Below are positions 50,065 to 58,525 of a stretch of 64,000 nucleotides of DNA, piece by piece. How positions within the stretch are numbered: position 1 is the first letter of the stretch; each line of letters begins with the position of its first letter. The position numbers and the translations under genes are program-made. The notes below the pieces were generated by a model. The model was not told where the DNA came from. It did not search any database and was given only the letters and a program-made list of their open reading frames with translations. Source of the stretch: DAOUJI01 sp965224415. Lineage in GTDB: Bacteria > Chloroflexota > Dehalococcoidia > Lucifugimonadales > JAGWBF01. Location of the stretch: the NCBI GenBank assembly GCA_965224415.1, contig CBDCZB010000001.1:496001-560000 (forward strand). Reading direction: 5' to 3'.

Positions 50065-51286
50065 GCACTGAACCAAATCAGGATTGGCAGGGATAGAGGC
50101 GATGGAGTTTGCGTCTGGCGTCTTGGGCAGTGAACCGCCAGTTAATGGTAGCTCCTATCGCGTTCCGCTCTGACACGCAGGCGCTGACGGCTCTTTCCAG
50201 GCTGTCCTCATCTCCGTTGCGTCCGCGCAGGCAGGCCCGGGCCAGCACGCTGAACTCGATCTCCGCCATATTCAGCCAGCTTCCGTGCTTGGGAGTGTGG
50301 TGCAACTCCAGCCGCTTGGCGATGCGCCGGGCCTCGGCCGCCGGGAAAGTCTCGTAAAGCGAGGCCATCCGATGCGTGTTCAGATTGTCGAGAACCAGCC
50401 GAATCACCGGGACATCGGGGTAGGCCTCATCCACCAGCCACCGCATCTGCTGAGCGAAGTCCTGCATGGTGCGTTGCCGGGTTATCGCCACGTGGCGCCA
50501 GCCCCGGCGAGGCTCACAGGTGAGGAACAGGTTGCGCGTCCCTCCCCGCTGGTATTCGTAGTCCTCACGCCTCGGCCTCCCAGGCTTTGCCGGCAGCGGT
50601 TCCCTCACGTCGGCCAGCAACTGGGTGGAGGTCTCGTCAAAGCAGACCACCGGCCTCTGCGGATCGTAGGGCTCGGCGTAGAGATCCAGCACGTCCTCCA
50701 TGGCCGCCACGAACTCTCCACCTACCTTGGGGATGCACCATTGTTTCTTGAGCCACGGCTTGAGCGTGTTTTTTTTAGCCGCAGGCGGACCGTCTCGGGA
50801 GATAAAGACTCCACCAATCCCAACTCCACCACCTTGCCCGCCAGGGCCCGCATGGTCCAGTGGTCATGACCGTCGGGCACCGGGCTGCAGGCCAAGGCTA
50901 TCAGGTGGGCCTCCACCCTTTCATCCACCTTTCTGGGCCGGTTGACCTGGTTATGGTGCCTCAGCACCTCGTCCAGTCCTTCCTCGGCATACCGCCGCTT
51001 GGTGCGGAACACGGTCCGCTCCGACACGTCCAGTGCGGTGGCCACCTGGGGGGCGGTCCAGCCCTCATCTATCTTGATCAGGATGCGGGCCCGGGTAATC
51101 GCCTGTGCGGAACTCCTCCCAGCCCTGATCATCTTCCTGAGCCGTCCCTTTTCCTGTGTTGCCAGCCGGACTCCGTACTTCTCCTGCACCATGACCACCT
51201 CACATCCCACAACCCTTCGTCTATCCCCAAGGTAGCATCCTGTCTGGGCTCACGTACTAACTGACAATGCCAGATTGGCCGAATAC
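50065..51286 (-). mobile_element. IS630-family insertion sequence, copy 1
   Basis: The element is 1222 bp, bounded by GCACTGAACC on the left and GGCCGAATAC on the right. The imperfect terminal repeats share a GTA-T....CCAA pattern on their own strands. TA dinucleotides (in CTAG) flank both ends, the usual IS630 target duplication. It is the same as copy 2 at 62320-63541 in reverse orientation; the only difference I saw is one base at this end (GCACTG versus GTACTG). It sits exactly at the stop codon of meaB, leaving that gene intact. Confidence 0.92.
50078..51210 (-). CDS. IS630 transposase in two frames (copy 1)
   Basis: Frame A (51210 to 50722) codes a helix-turn-helix region (ITRARILIKIDEGWTAPQVATALDVSERTVFRTKRRYAEEGL). 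Frame B (to 50078) codes the DDE domain with VVCFDETSTQ, VIRLVLDNLNTHR and SWLNMAEIEFSVLAR. The frames join by a -1 slip on a run of eight A (T8 at 50769-50776 on the plus strand), which restores LRLKKNTLKPWLKKQW. Programmed frameshifting or transcript slippage on A runs is known in IS630 relatives. The full product is about 370 residues. Confidence 0.9.
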
Positions 51287-52245
51287 TAGCGGTCAGATGT
51301 CAGTCCGGCGATACCGGCGTCAATCAGTTTCTCCGCCGCGGAATAGGGTTCCACTTCTCCTTTCTTCACCCTCTCCAACAGCTCGATTAGTCCCGGGTCG
51401 GCGCTCATAAGCCGCTTCATGCGCCGGCTGAACTCCTCCTCCACGGTGGAGAGGAATTCCTGGACGGTGCGTTCTTCACGTCTCTTGCTCAGCGCCGTGG
51501 TCTCTTCCAGGTGAGTGCGGTGCGTCTTTATCCCGTTGTACAGGTCACCAATTCCCTTGTTGTTGTGGGCCTCAGTAGAAATCACAGGCGGAGTCCAGTC
51601 CGCGACGGCTGGCGTCATCCTGAGCATGGAATTGACAGCCGCCGCCATTCGCTCAGCCCCCTCCTTGTCCGCCTTGTTGATTACGAAAATGTCGGCTATC
51701 TCCATCAACCCCGCCTTCAGGGCCTGTATTGCGTCGCCGGCCTCGGGCATCAGGACCACAACCACCGTATCGACCGTTCCCATTATCCCCAGCTCCGTCT
51801 GCCCTACCCCAACGGTTTCCACCAGTACGATGTCCTTGCCTGCGGCGTCGAGGAGGCGCATGGCGCCTTTTACGACCCTGGGGAGGCCCCCCGAACTCTC
51901 GCGGCTGGCAATGCTCCTAATGAACACGCCAGAGTCGAGATAGTGGCGCTGCATCCTGACCCGGTCTCCCAGGAACGCTCCCCCGCTGTAGGGGCTGGTC
52001 GGGTCAACGGCCAGCACGCCGACGGAAAGGCTCTCGGCACGGACCACCTCGGACAGCCTGTCCACTATGGTGCTCTTTCCCACGCCCGGCGGCCCTGTGA
52101 TTCCTATCGAGTAGGCCCTGCCGGTGCGGGAATGCAACCGGGACATGGTCTCGGCTATTCCCGGGCTTCCCCTCTCCAGTTGGGTGATCAGCCTTGACAG
52201 CGCCCGGTCGTCCCCTTGGAATAAACGTCCGACAATATCATCCAT
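51286..52245 (-). CDS. meaB: MeaB-family G3E GTPase (methylmalonyl-CoA mutase chaperone)
   Basis: A 319-residue SIMIBI GTPase: Walker A GPPGVGKST (SIGITGPPGVGKSTIVDRL), DPTSPYSGGAFLGDRVRMQRH, VETVGVGQTE, and the guanine motif NKAD. It loads and protects adenosylcobalamin in methylmalonyl-CoA mutase or a related mutase. No mutase gene is within the window. The stop TAG coincides with the CTAG target of the IS, so the 3' end is native in length. The 313-base divergent gap upstream (52246-52558) holds only promoter-like boxes. Confidence 0.94.
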   Translation of the reverse strand: MDDIVGRLFQGDDRALSRLITQLERGSPGIAETMSRLHSRTGRAYSIGITGPPGVGKSTIVDRLSEVVRAESLSVGVLAVDPTSPYSGGAFLGDRVRMQRHYLDSGVFIRSIASRESSGGLPRVVKGAMRLLDAAGKDIVLVETVGVGQTELGIMGTVDTVVVVLMPEAGDAIQALKAGLMEIADIFVINKADKEGAERMAAAVNSMLRMTPAVADWTPPVISTEAHNNKGIGDLYNGIKTHRTHLEETTALSKRREERTVQEFLSTVEEEFSRRMKRLMSADPGLIELLERVKKGEVEPYSAAEKLIDAGIAGLTSDR

Positions 52246-52478
52246 ACAAGAGTTTTCTCAGGGACGGGGGCTTGGACATCCCGAATCTAACATCGGCCCC
52301 ATGCTCAGTCAAGGAAGTCTCAACCTATGGAAACCGCCGCCCCCAAGGCTTCGAAACGATTGGAAACCGGATGTTCGTCGCTTGTCGAAAAGACAGATTC
52401 CATACCCTTCAGCCGCAAGAGAATGGCCCGAAACCTTAATCACTGGCGTGAGACCAATTTCTGAAATTGCTCCGCGTG

Positions 52479-52507
52479 TTGCCTCTAGCGGGTGCGTACA
52501 GTAAAAT
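52479..52507 (+). promoter_or_regulatory. Candidate promoter for the acyl-CoA dehydrogenase pair
   Basis: TTGCCT (52479-52484) and TAAAAT (52502-52507) are spaced by 17 bases, 51 bases before the ATG at 52559. Confidence 0.5.
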
Positions 52508-52558
52508 CAGGTGCGCCAAAGCCGTCGGCCATTGCGCGACGGCGACAGAGGAGGCGGT

Positions 52559-53791
52559 ATGGACTTCGAGCCCCGTTACACCCAGGAGCAGGAAGCGTTC
52601 AGGAAAGAAGTTGCAGACTGGCTGGTCGACAACGTACCGGATGACTTGGAATTTCCTCCTGATTCGGCAGACCTGAGCCGCGAGCAATGGTTGAAGCGAA
52701 GAGACATCGGCATGAGGCTGGGCTCCAGAGGTTGGCTCTGGCCCACCATGCCACCGGAGTACGGCGGAGGCGGCCTTGACGTGGACCACGCCGTCATCTT
52801 GGAGGAAGAGCTGGACAGGCACGGTCTAAGCATTCCGCCCTACTATGACTCCGGTGGAAAGATGGGAGGCCCCACTATCCTGATCTGGGGCACGGAAGAG
52901 CAAAAACAGCGTCTTCTGCCTCCTATCTTCACTGGGCAGGTCACAAGCTGGCAGCTGCTTACCGAGCCCGACGCGGGATCGGACCTTGCCGGAGTCAAGA
53001 CCACGGCCATAAGAGACGGCGACGACTACGTGCTGAACGGACAGAAAATATTCGTCGGAAGCGCGTTCCTCCCCGACCAACATTGGACGATAGCGGTCAC
53101 GGGACCCGACCAACCGCGCCACGAGAACCTGGGATGGTTCATGGTTCCTGCGGACAGCCCGGGCATCACCACACAGAAGATGGACTTGCTGATTGCGGGA
53201 GGCGAAAGCGGAGCCGGAGGCGGTCACAAACAGACAGTGTTCTTCGACAACGTGCGCGTACCTGGCAACAACCTGGTCGGCGGCGAGAACAACGGCTGGA
53301 AAGTCGCCAACACCCACCTGGAAATCGAGCACGGTGTCGGAGGCCGCATAGGCGGCAACCAAGTCAGGGACCTGCTGTTCGAATACTGCAAGAACACCCA
53401 ACGCAACGGCCACACCCTGAACCAGGACCCCGAGGTGCGTTCCCTGATGGTGGACGCCTACATTGATTGGGAGATACTGCGGCTGTTCAACCTGAGGAAC
53501 TACTGGATGCGACATGCGCGACAGCAGGTCACTTACCACGGCTCCCAAGCTTCCTACTTCCGCAAGATGTCCGGCCTTAGAATAGGCAAGGCCATCCTGG
53601 AGCTTCTCGGCCCATACGCTTTGACCAACGATGAACAGTGGGGACCGTGCGGAGGCCACATGGAGGCCCACCAGCGGTCCAGCATCGTTGCAGTGCACCC
53701 CGGCGGCACAGCGGACATACAGAAGGTGATTATGGCGAGGCGCATCGGAGTGGGCCGGGCCCAGCGAGAGCAGGCCGGCGCCATCAGATAG
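52559..53791 (+). CDS. Acyl-CoA dehydrogenase family protein
   Basis: A 410-residue FAD enzyme starting at ATG 52559 with a GGAGG site (an upstream open frame has no similarity). It has the N-terminal helical domain (YTQEQEAFRKEVADWLVDNVP), the FAD-binding stretch QLLTEPDAGSDLAGVKTTA, and the C-terminal helices with AKAILELLGPYAL. The usual catalytic glutamate region reads HMEAHQRSSIVAVHPGGTADIQKVIMARRIGVGR. It dehydrogenates an acyl-CoA or related thioester. A second, diverged ACAD follows 38 bases later, and the two probably form a heteromer. Confidence 0.92.
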   Translation: MDFEPRYTQEQEAFRKEVADWLVDNVPDDLEFPPDSADLSREQWLKRRDIGMRLGSRGWLWPTMPPEYGGGGLDVDHAVILEEELDRHGLSIPPYYDSGGKMGGPTILIWGTEEQKQRLLPPIFTGQVTSWQLLTEPDAGSDLAGVKTTAIRDGDDYVLNGQKIFVGSAFLPDQHWTIAVTGPDQPRHENLGWFMVPADSPGITTQKMDLLIAGGESGAGGGHKQTVFFDNVRVPGNNLVGGENNGWKVANTHLEIEHGVGGRIGGNQVRDLLFEYCKNTQRNGHTLNQDPEVRSLMVDAYIDWEILRLFNLRNYWMRHARQQVTYHGSQASYFRKMSGLRIGKAILELLGPYALTNDEQWGPCGGHMEAHQRSSIVAVHPGGTADIQKVIMARRIGVGRAQREQAGAIR

Positions 53792-53829
53792 CTCAAGTCT
53801 GGAAGACCAACGAACATCAAGAGGCAGTT

Positions 53830-54963
53830 ATGGACCTTTCCCTTACTGAAAACCAGGAAATGCTGAGGAACTCTGTCAGGGAGTTCATCGAGAACGAGTT
53901 CACCAAGGAAACTCTGGTGGAGATGGGTAAGGAAAACAGGGCGTTTTCCGACGAGATTTGGAGCAAAGCCAGCGGACTGGGTTGGCTGGGCATCATCATC
54001 CCCGACCGCTACGGAGGCGAGGGCCGTGACCTCATCGACGCCGGAGTCCTCTACCAAGAATTGGGCCGCGGCCCCATACCTGGCCCATTCTTCACGTCAG
54101 GAATCCTGGGAGCCTCCTTAGTCATGGAAGCCGGCAGGGACGACCAGAAGTCGGAAATGCTCCCCGCCGTAGCCCAGGGACGCCAGATACTGGTCCCAGC
54201 CATCACTGAAGAGCATTACGGCTGGGGGCCTGAAAACGTCCACATGACCGCCGAGCGGAAGAACGGCTCCTACGTCTTGAACGGGTCTAAGCTGTTTGTG
54301 CAGGACGGCTCCGACGCCAGCCACCTGATATGCCCGGTGCGAACGGAAAACTCCACTGATCCGTCCCAGGGCATCTCGCTGCTGGTAGTGGACAGACATT
54401 CACCTGGAATATCCTCCAGATACGTGGACGGCTTCATCACAACGTCGGCGGTGGTCGACTTCGACTCGGTGGAGGTCCCGGAGTCCAATCTGCTGGGCGA
54501 CACGCCAGGCCAAGGTTGGGCCGCCTTGTCGAGGGCCGTCCAACGCTCCATACCGGTGCTGTGCGCCTACAAAGTGGGCGGCTGCGAGGCTGTGTTCGAC
54601 ATGTCGGTGGAATACAGCCGGACCCGGCACCAGTTCGGGACTCCCATCGGCCGATTCCAGAGAGTCCAGGACCACATCATCCATCTGGTGAACCACTTGG
54701 ACGCGTCGCGATGGACGACATACGAGGCGCTTTGGAAACTGGACGAAGGGCGGGACGCCACCAGCAGCATACACCTGGCCAAAGCGGTGTCCAGCGAGGG
54801 CTTCTTCCAGGCCTGCAACTACGCCCATGAAGTCCACGCAGGGCTGGGCTCGATGATCGAGTACGGGCTTACCCTCTACACCAAGCTCTCAAGGACCCTC
54901 TACCACTACCTGGGAGACCCTAAGTACCACAAGAGGAAGCTAGCCGACGCCCTGGACCTATAG
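53830..54963 (+). CDS. Acyl-CoA dehydrogenase family protein (partner)
   Basis: A 377-residue ACAD starting at ATG 53830 (MDLSLTENQEMLRNSVREFIENEF). It has GWLGIIIPDRYGGEGRDLIDAGVLYQELGRG, the central beta domain VLNGSKLFVQDGSDASHLICPVRT, and the C-terminal SRTRHQFGTPIGRFQRVQDHIIHLVNHLDASR. The flavin-loop EP-x-AGSD motif is replaced, as in non-catalytic partner subunits. Paired full and degenerate ACADs as here are known as alpha/beta complexes in steroid and side-chain degradation. Confidence 0.9.
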   Translation: MDLSLTENQEMLRNSVREFIENEFTKETLVEMGKENRAFSDEIWSKASGLGWLGIIIPDRYGGEGRDLIDAGVLYQELGRGPIPGPFFTSGILGASLVMEAGRDDQKSEMLPAVAQGRQILVPAITEEHYGWGPENVHMTAERKNGSYVLNGSKLFVQDGSDASHLICPVRTENSTDPSQGISLLVVDRHSPGISSRYVDGFITTSAVVDFDSVEVPESNLLGDTPGQGWAALSRAVQRSIPVLCAYKVGGCEAVFDMSVEYSRTRHQFGTPIGRFQRVQDHIIHLVNHLDASRWTTYEALWKLDEGRDATSSIHLAKAVSSEGFFQACNYAHEVHAGLGSMIEYGLTLYTKLSRTLYHYLGDPKYHKRKLADALDL

Positions 54964-54984
54964 ACCTGCGAGACCGGCGTCGGG

Positions 54985-56070
54985 TCACCCCAGCGCTTCG
55001 ACCCTGGGAGCGACTTCTTCCTTGAGCAGCTTGAGAGACCGCTGTACCAGCGAGTGGTCGTCTGGGTCGTGGGTTATAACCAGAATCTGGCCGAACCCTC
55101 CGACCGATTCGTAGAGGCGGGTGATTTTGTCGGCGCACTCCGCTGGGTCCCCGACAATCCAGTTGTGCTCCATCATGAAGTCCACGTCCACGCTTTCGTC
55201 GGGCATGTCCGGGTCGTCCTTATGGGCTTCCAGCTGTCCGCCGTGCCTCCGGTTTTTCCACTGGTGCTCGTTCCAGGGCCTGCCCAAGACTATCCTGGCC
55301 TCTTCCCTGGCCCGTTCGGGAGTGTCGCTGACATAAACGTCCCTGGCTATGCGCCAGTCCGATCTCCGTGGCGTATGGCCTGACGAGTTCGCTCCGTCCT
55401 CATAGGCGTCCCAATGCACCCTCAGCTTTTCCGCGTTCAGCGTAGGGCTGCTCAAGGGTATCCATCCCCTCGACCCCGCCATGTAAGGTGTGCTGGGGCT
55501 TGGGGAGGTGGCCGCCATTCCTATGGGCGGGTGGGGCTTCTGATAGGGTTTGTAGTAAAGGCGCCGGTTCAGTTCTGCGGGCGCGTCGGGGGAGTGCACA
55601 CTGAAGTGCTTTCCCTCGTAGTGGTACTGGCCGTCCTCTGAGGCCCACAGGCCCAGGACTATCTCCAGGGCTTCTCTGCTGCGTTCCCTTACCGAGTCCA
55701 TGTCCTCGGGATCCAGACCGTACATCTGCAAGTCCGTGGGGATTGACCTCATGCCCACGCCCCAGTAGAGGCGTCCGCGGGCCAGATGGTCCAACATGGC
55801 TATCCGGTGGGCTGTATCCACCGGATGATGAAGGGGAAGCAGCGTCACGCCCGTGCCCAGGATGATGTTCTTGGTCCGGGCCAAAGCCTGGGCGATGATG
55901 AGTTCCGGCGCGGGAGCGTTCTCCCACGTCTCGGTTACGTGCTCACCTATCCAGGCCTCATGGTATCCAAGAGCGTCAGCCAGCACGAGCAGTTCCAAGT
56001 CCCTGTCATAGGAGTCGGCGTAAGACCTGTTGGGCGGGTGAAGAGGCATCATGAAAAGGCCGAATTCCAT
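54985..56070 (-). CDS. LLM-class flavin-dependent monooxygenase
   Basis: A luciferase-like protein of 361 residues from the ATG 56070 (MEFGLFMMPLHPPNR), which has GGAGA 5 bases upstream; a longer frame to 56157 lacks similarity. It has the barrel segments ALGYHEAWIGEHVTETW, NIILGTGVTLLPLHHPVDTAHRIAMLDHLARGRLYWGVGMRS, and a C-terminal WIVGDPAECADKITRLYESVGGFGQILVITHD. It resembles alkanal or alkane-type monooxygenases that need reduced FMN from another protein. Substrate unknown. Confidence 0.9.
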   Translation of the reverse strand: MEFGLFMMPLHPPNRSYADSYDRDLELLVLADALGYHEAWIGEHVTETWENAPAPELIIAQALARTKNIILGTGVTLLPLHHPVDTAHRIAMLDHLARGRLYWGVGMRSIPTDLQMYGLDPEDMDSVRERSREALEIVLGLWASEDGQYHYEGKHFSVHSPDAPAELNRRLYYKPYQKPHPPIGMAATSPSPSTPYMAGSRGWIPLSSPTLNAEKLRVHWDAYEDGANSSGHTPRRSDWRIARDVYVSDTPERAREEARIVLGRPWNEHQWKNRRHGGQLEAHKDDPDMPDESVDVDFMMEHNWIVGDPAECADKITRLYESVGGFGQILVITHDPDDHSLVQRSLKLLKEEVAPRVEALG

Positions 56071-56199
56071 CTCGTTCTCCGTGGGAGGCATCCAGACTGC
56101 GCCAGGAATTACCGGAACTGCGCGATGCCCGATTTCTAGGAATAGTACGCGTCTCACAACCGACGGGTCAAGGCGCTCACCTATAGCCGCTGTGTGAAG

Positions 56200-56244
56200 A
56201 ACAATAAATAGAAGAGGCCCGTGCTAGGGCCTCTTCTATTGTTT
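56200..56244. terminator. Strong bidirectional hairpin terminator
   Basis: AATAGAAGAGGCCC (56207-56220) and GGGCCTCTTCTATT (56227-56240) are exact reverse complements around GTGCTA, followed by GTTT on the plus strand and TATTGTT on the minus strand. It lies between the A-type carrier gene and the LLM gene and should end the former's transcript. Confidence 0.85.
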
Positions 56245-56285
56245 AACGGATGTGATGCGCTGAACGGGCGTCAGCGCGGTTGGAG

Positions 56286-56702
56286 CTAGTGGCTTCCGCA
56301 GCCTCCGCTGCCGCAGCCACAGCCGCCGCCCTCGCCCTCTTGGGAACCGCAGCCGCCGCCACCGCCCTCTTGGGAACCGCAGCCGCATGAACCGCTGCCG
56401 CAGCCGCCTGCGACCTGGAAGTTCGGATTGTTGATGACGAAGCCGACCCTGGTCAGGTCTTCAATGTAGTCTATCGTGGCCTCTTCCAGGAAGGGAATGG
56501 AGTCGGAGTCCATCAGGAACTGGACGCCGTCCAAGTCCACTATGGTGTCGTCGTCCTGGGACTCTTCTTCCATAGTCATCATGTACTGGACGCCTCCCTG
56601 GGGAGCCGGTATGGCGATGACCCGGAGAGAAGACGCGTCTTCTCCCTGCTCACTGATGACTTCCTTGATCTTTTCAAGCGCCGGGGACGTGACCTGAATC
56701 AT
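56286..56702 (-). CDS. HesB/IscA-family protein lacking the first Cys, with a Cys-rich tail
   Basis: A 138-residue protein from ATG 56702 (AAGGAG 8 bases upstream). Residues 1-95 follow the A-type Fe-S carrier fold: MIQVTSPALEKIKEVISEQG, DDTIVDLDGVQFLMDSDSIPFLEEATIDYIEDLTRVGFVINNPN. The usual GGCSG cysteine is missing (PAPQGGVQY). The C-terminus is extended by a Gly-rich tail with seven cysteines (C101, C106, C108, C118, C128, C130, C135) and two copies of GCGSQEG. A storage or metal-binding role is possible; classic Fe-S transfer is uncertain. Confidence 0.82.
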   Translation of the reverse strand: MIQVTSPALEKIKEVISEQGEDASSLRVIAIPAPQGGVQYMMTMEEESQDDDTIVDLDGVQFLMDSDSIPFLEEATIDYIEDLTRVGFVINNPNFQVAGGCGSGSCGCGSQEGGGGGCGSQEGEGGGCGCGSGGCGSH

Positions 56703-56930
56703 TTTTACCGCTCCTTCTCCGGGGATTCCCATCTTGCTTGCCCAGCTTAAACAATCGCTCTATGCTCGTCTGAAGCGTAGCACAACCCGGTTATAGCAGT
56801 CAATTGGACGCACCGGCTCCAAACGAACGGTTGCGGAAGAGAATTTGGAGCTTTCCAAGCGGCTTGGGGAAGGATGGAACGCATGGTTCCCCGGCAGCCA
56901 TTGCCCTACGGCGTTGAGATTCTTGCATCG

Positions 56931-56956
56931 TCATTCCGGCGGAGGTCGGGATCCAG
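56931..56956. repeat. Dispersed TCATTCCGGCG-type repeat, copy B
   Basis: TCATTCCGGCGGAGGTCGGGATCCAG resembles the sequence at 28038-28063. On the minus strand it codes the last residues of the ThyX-like gene (GSRPPPE and its stop). Confidence 0.6.
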
Positions 56957-58367
56957 TCGACTCTGGGTAGAAGCTCTCCCACCAGTCGGGGAACCGTCTC
57001 AATTTGAGATGCTTGAACAGCCGTGGATGGACTTCCACAGCTAGCTTCATAGCTTGCTCGATCGGTCTCCTTATGGAGAAGTGGGCTGTTGGCTGAGTCC
57101 TTAGCTTGAAGAGATGGTAGCACTCCCGCAGGTTCATCTTGGTCAACACTCTGCGGTAGTGGGCGTGGGTCACCAAATACGGCGCCATGTGGGGAAGCTG
57201 TTCGTGGACTCTATGGAAAGACTCGGATGTCATCTCCATAACCTCCGTGAATCTGCCCTCCAGACCGGCTTCTCTAATTCGGCGGGGCGTCAGGAAGCCG
57301 TTGTCGACTGTGAGGGGCTGGGGCAGATATGTTTGCATTCTGTGGCGCTTGAATTCCCTGTATGCGCCGTAGTCCAAGACCAGCTCGAAAGTGTAGTCCA
57401 CCGTCTCAAGCTCCCTGACGGGGGCGTCATGGGGGCCGAATTCTTCGAAGGAGCTGTCGAGGACCTGCTCCATGTCGGCCTCGCTCATACGCTCCACGGC
57501 GGCCCATACGTCGGAGTAGGGGTTCCTTGAGGACCTGTACAACAATGCCGCAGTCAGTTTCCTTTCGGCGTCGGGGTCATAGTGCAGAAGCCTCACGGAC
57601 GTATCCGGCGCCTCCGCGCTAGATTCGATGAGGTCCCGATGGGACCGCAGGGCTTTGGAGGAGGCTTTGAGATGGGAGTTCTCGTCTGCGTACTTGATTA
57701 GGGTCGGCGTGATTTCCCGCCCCTTCTCCTTTAGAAGTTCGCCAAGCTCCCGCTCCTCCGTAAGCTCTGACGACAGCAGCTTGGATACGGCGTGTTCCAT
57801 GACACGGGCGTTCATGGTGACCCCTACGTTGGTCAGCGTTGCAGTGGGAAGCAGAAAGCGGCAGCTGTCTATGGCAGTCCTTTGCGCTCTCTGCAAGGGC
57901 ATGGACGACTCCCGTTGCAGCCGTTCAGCAACGGCGTCCGTCATCTCCTGATATGCCTGGAACAGCCCGTCGCAAGTCCTTTTGTACAGCCCTAGAAGCT
58001 CTGGGTGGTCTTCCAGCTCCTGTGGGACATGGTAGCTCCCCTGGTCAATCACCTGGTATCGGGAGGACTTCTCCGTGTATGAGGCGAGCCTGTTGTCCTC
58101 GAGAGCGTCGCAGGCCAGCCGGGAGATGTTCTCCACCGCCATGTGTATGATTGCATGCTCAGCCACAGAAGCGTGCCCGTATCCCAGCACCCAACGCTCG
58201 TGGAAGTCCGCTGCCCTTTCCTGCGTCACCTGCTGGGCTATCTCATCAAAAGGCTCCGGGCGTCGGGATGTCATGGCGCATACCACTGCCAGCTGCTCCT
58301 CGGTGAGGTCCTTGGGACTCAGTGCGTAGACGCGGCGAGGGTGTTCTCCGGACCGGGCGTCAGTCAT
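56931..58367 (-). CDS. Two-domain ThyX-like (FAD-dependent thymidylate synthase family) protein
   Basis: A 478-residue protein from ATG 58367 (MTDARSGEHPRRVYALSPKDL). Two ThyX-like halves are seen: the first has HASVAEHAIIHMAVENISRLACDALEDNRLASYTEKSSRYQ, the second HDAPVRELETVDYTFELVLDYGAYREFKRHRMQTYLPQPLTVDNGF. The classical RHRxxSxNExSxRY signature is broken between them (KRHRMQT in the second, TEKSSRYQ in the first). True ThyX is about 220-250 residues and makes dTMP with FAD. This fused, altered form is known in Chloroflexi-like genomes; its activity is uncertain. The C-terminal end comes from a dispersed repeat. Confidence 0.85.
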   Translation of the reverse strand: MTDARSGEHPRRVYALSPKDLTEEQLAVVCAMTSRRPEPFDEIAQQVTQERAADFHERWVLGYGHASVAEHAIIHMAVENISRLACDALEDNRLASYTEKSSRYQVIDQGSYHVPQELEDHPELLGLYKRTCDGLFQAYQEMTDAVAERLQRESSMPLQRAQRTAIDSCRFLLPTATLTNVGVTMNARVMEHAVSKLLSSELTEERELGELLKEKGREITPTLIKYADENSHLKASSKALRSHRDLIESSAEAPDTSVRLLHYDPDAERKLTAALLYRSSRNPYSDVWAAVERMSEADMEQVLDSSFEEFGPHDAPVRELETVDYTFELVLDYGAYREFKRHRMQTYLPQPLTVDNGFLTPRRIREAGLEGRFTEVMEMTSESFHRVHEQLPHMAPYLVTHAHYRRVLTKMNLRECYHLFKLRTQPTAHFSIRRPIEQAMKLAVEVHPRLFKHLKLRRFPDWWESFYPESTGSRPPPE

Positions 58368-58478
58368 TGAGGCGTGGCTCCAGAAACAGGATTGCCCAAT
58401 TATATACCCATCATCAATTATCTCTTCCCCGCGAGTTGGTGAATGCTGGAACGCCGCGGAAAGCCGCCTACTTTGTTG

Positions 58479-58484
58479 TATAAT
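58479..58484 (+). promoter_or_regulatory. Candidate -10 box (TATAAT) for the ThDP enzyme gene
   Basis: A perfect TATAAT lies 42 bases before the ATG at 58526, in the divergent gap from the ThyX-like gene. No clear -35 box is visible. Confidence 0.45.
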
Positions 58485-58525
58485 CCCTTTCACAAGCCAA
58501 TCCCCATTGTTTATGCGAGGTGAAC

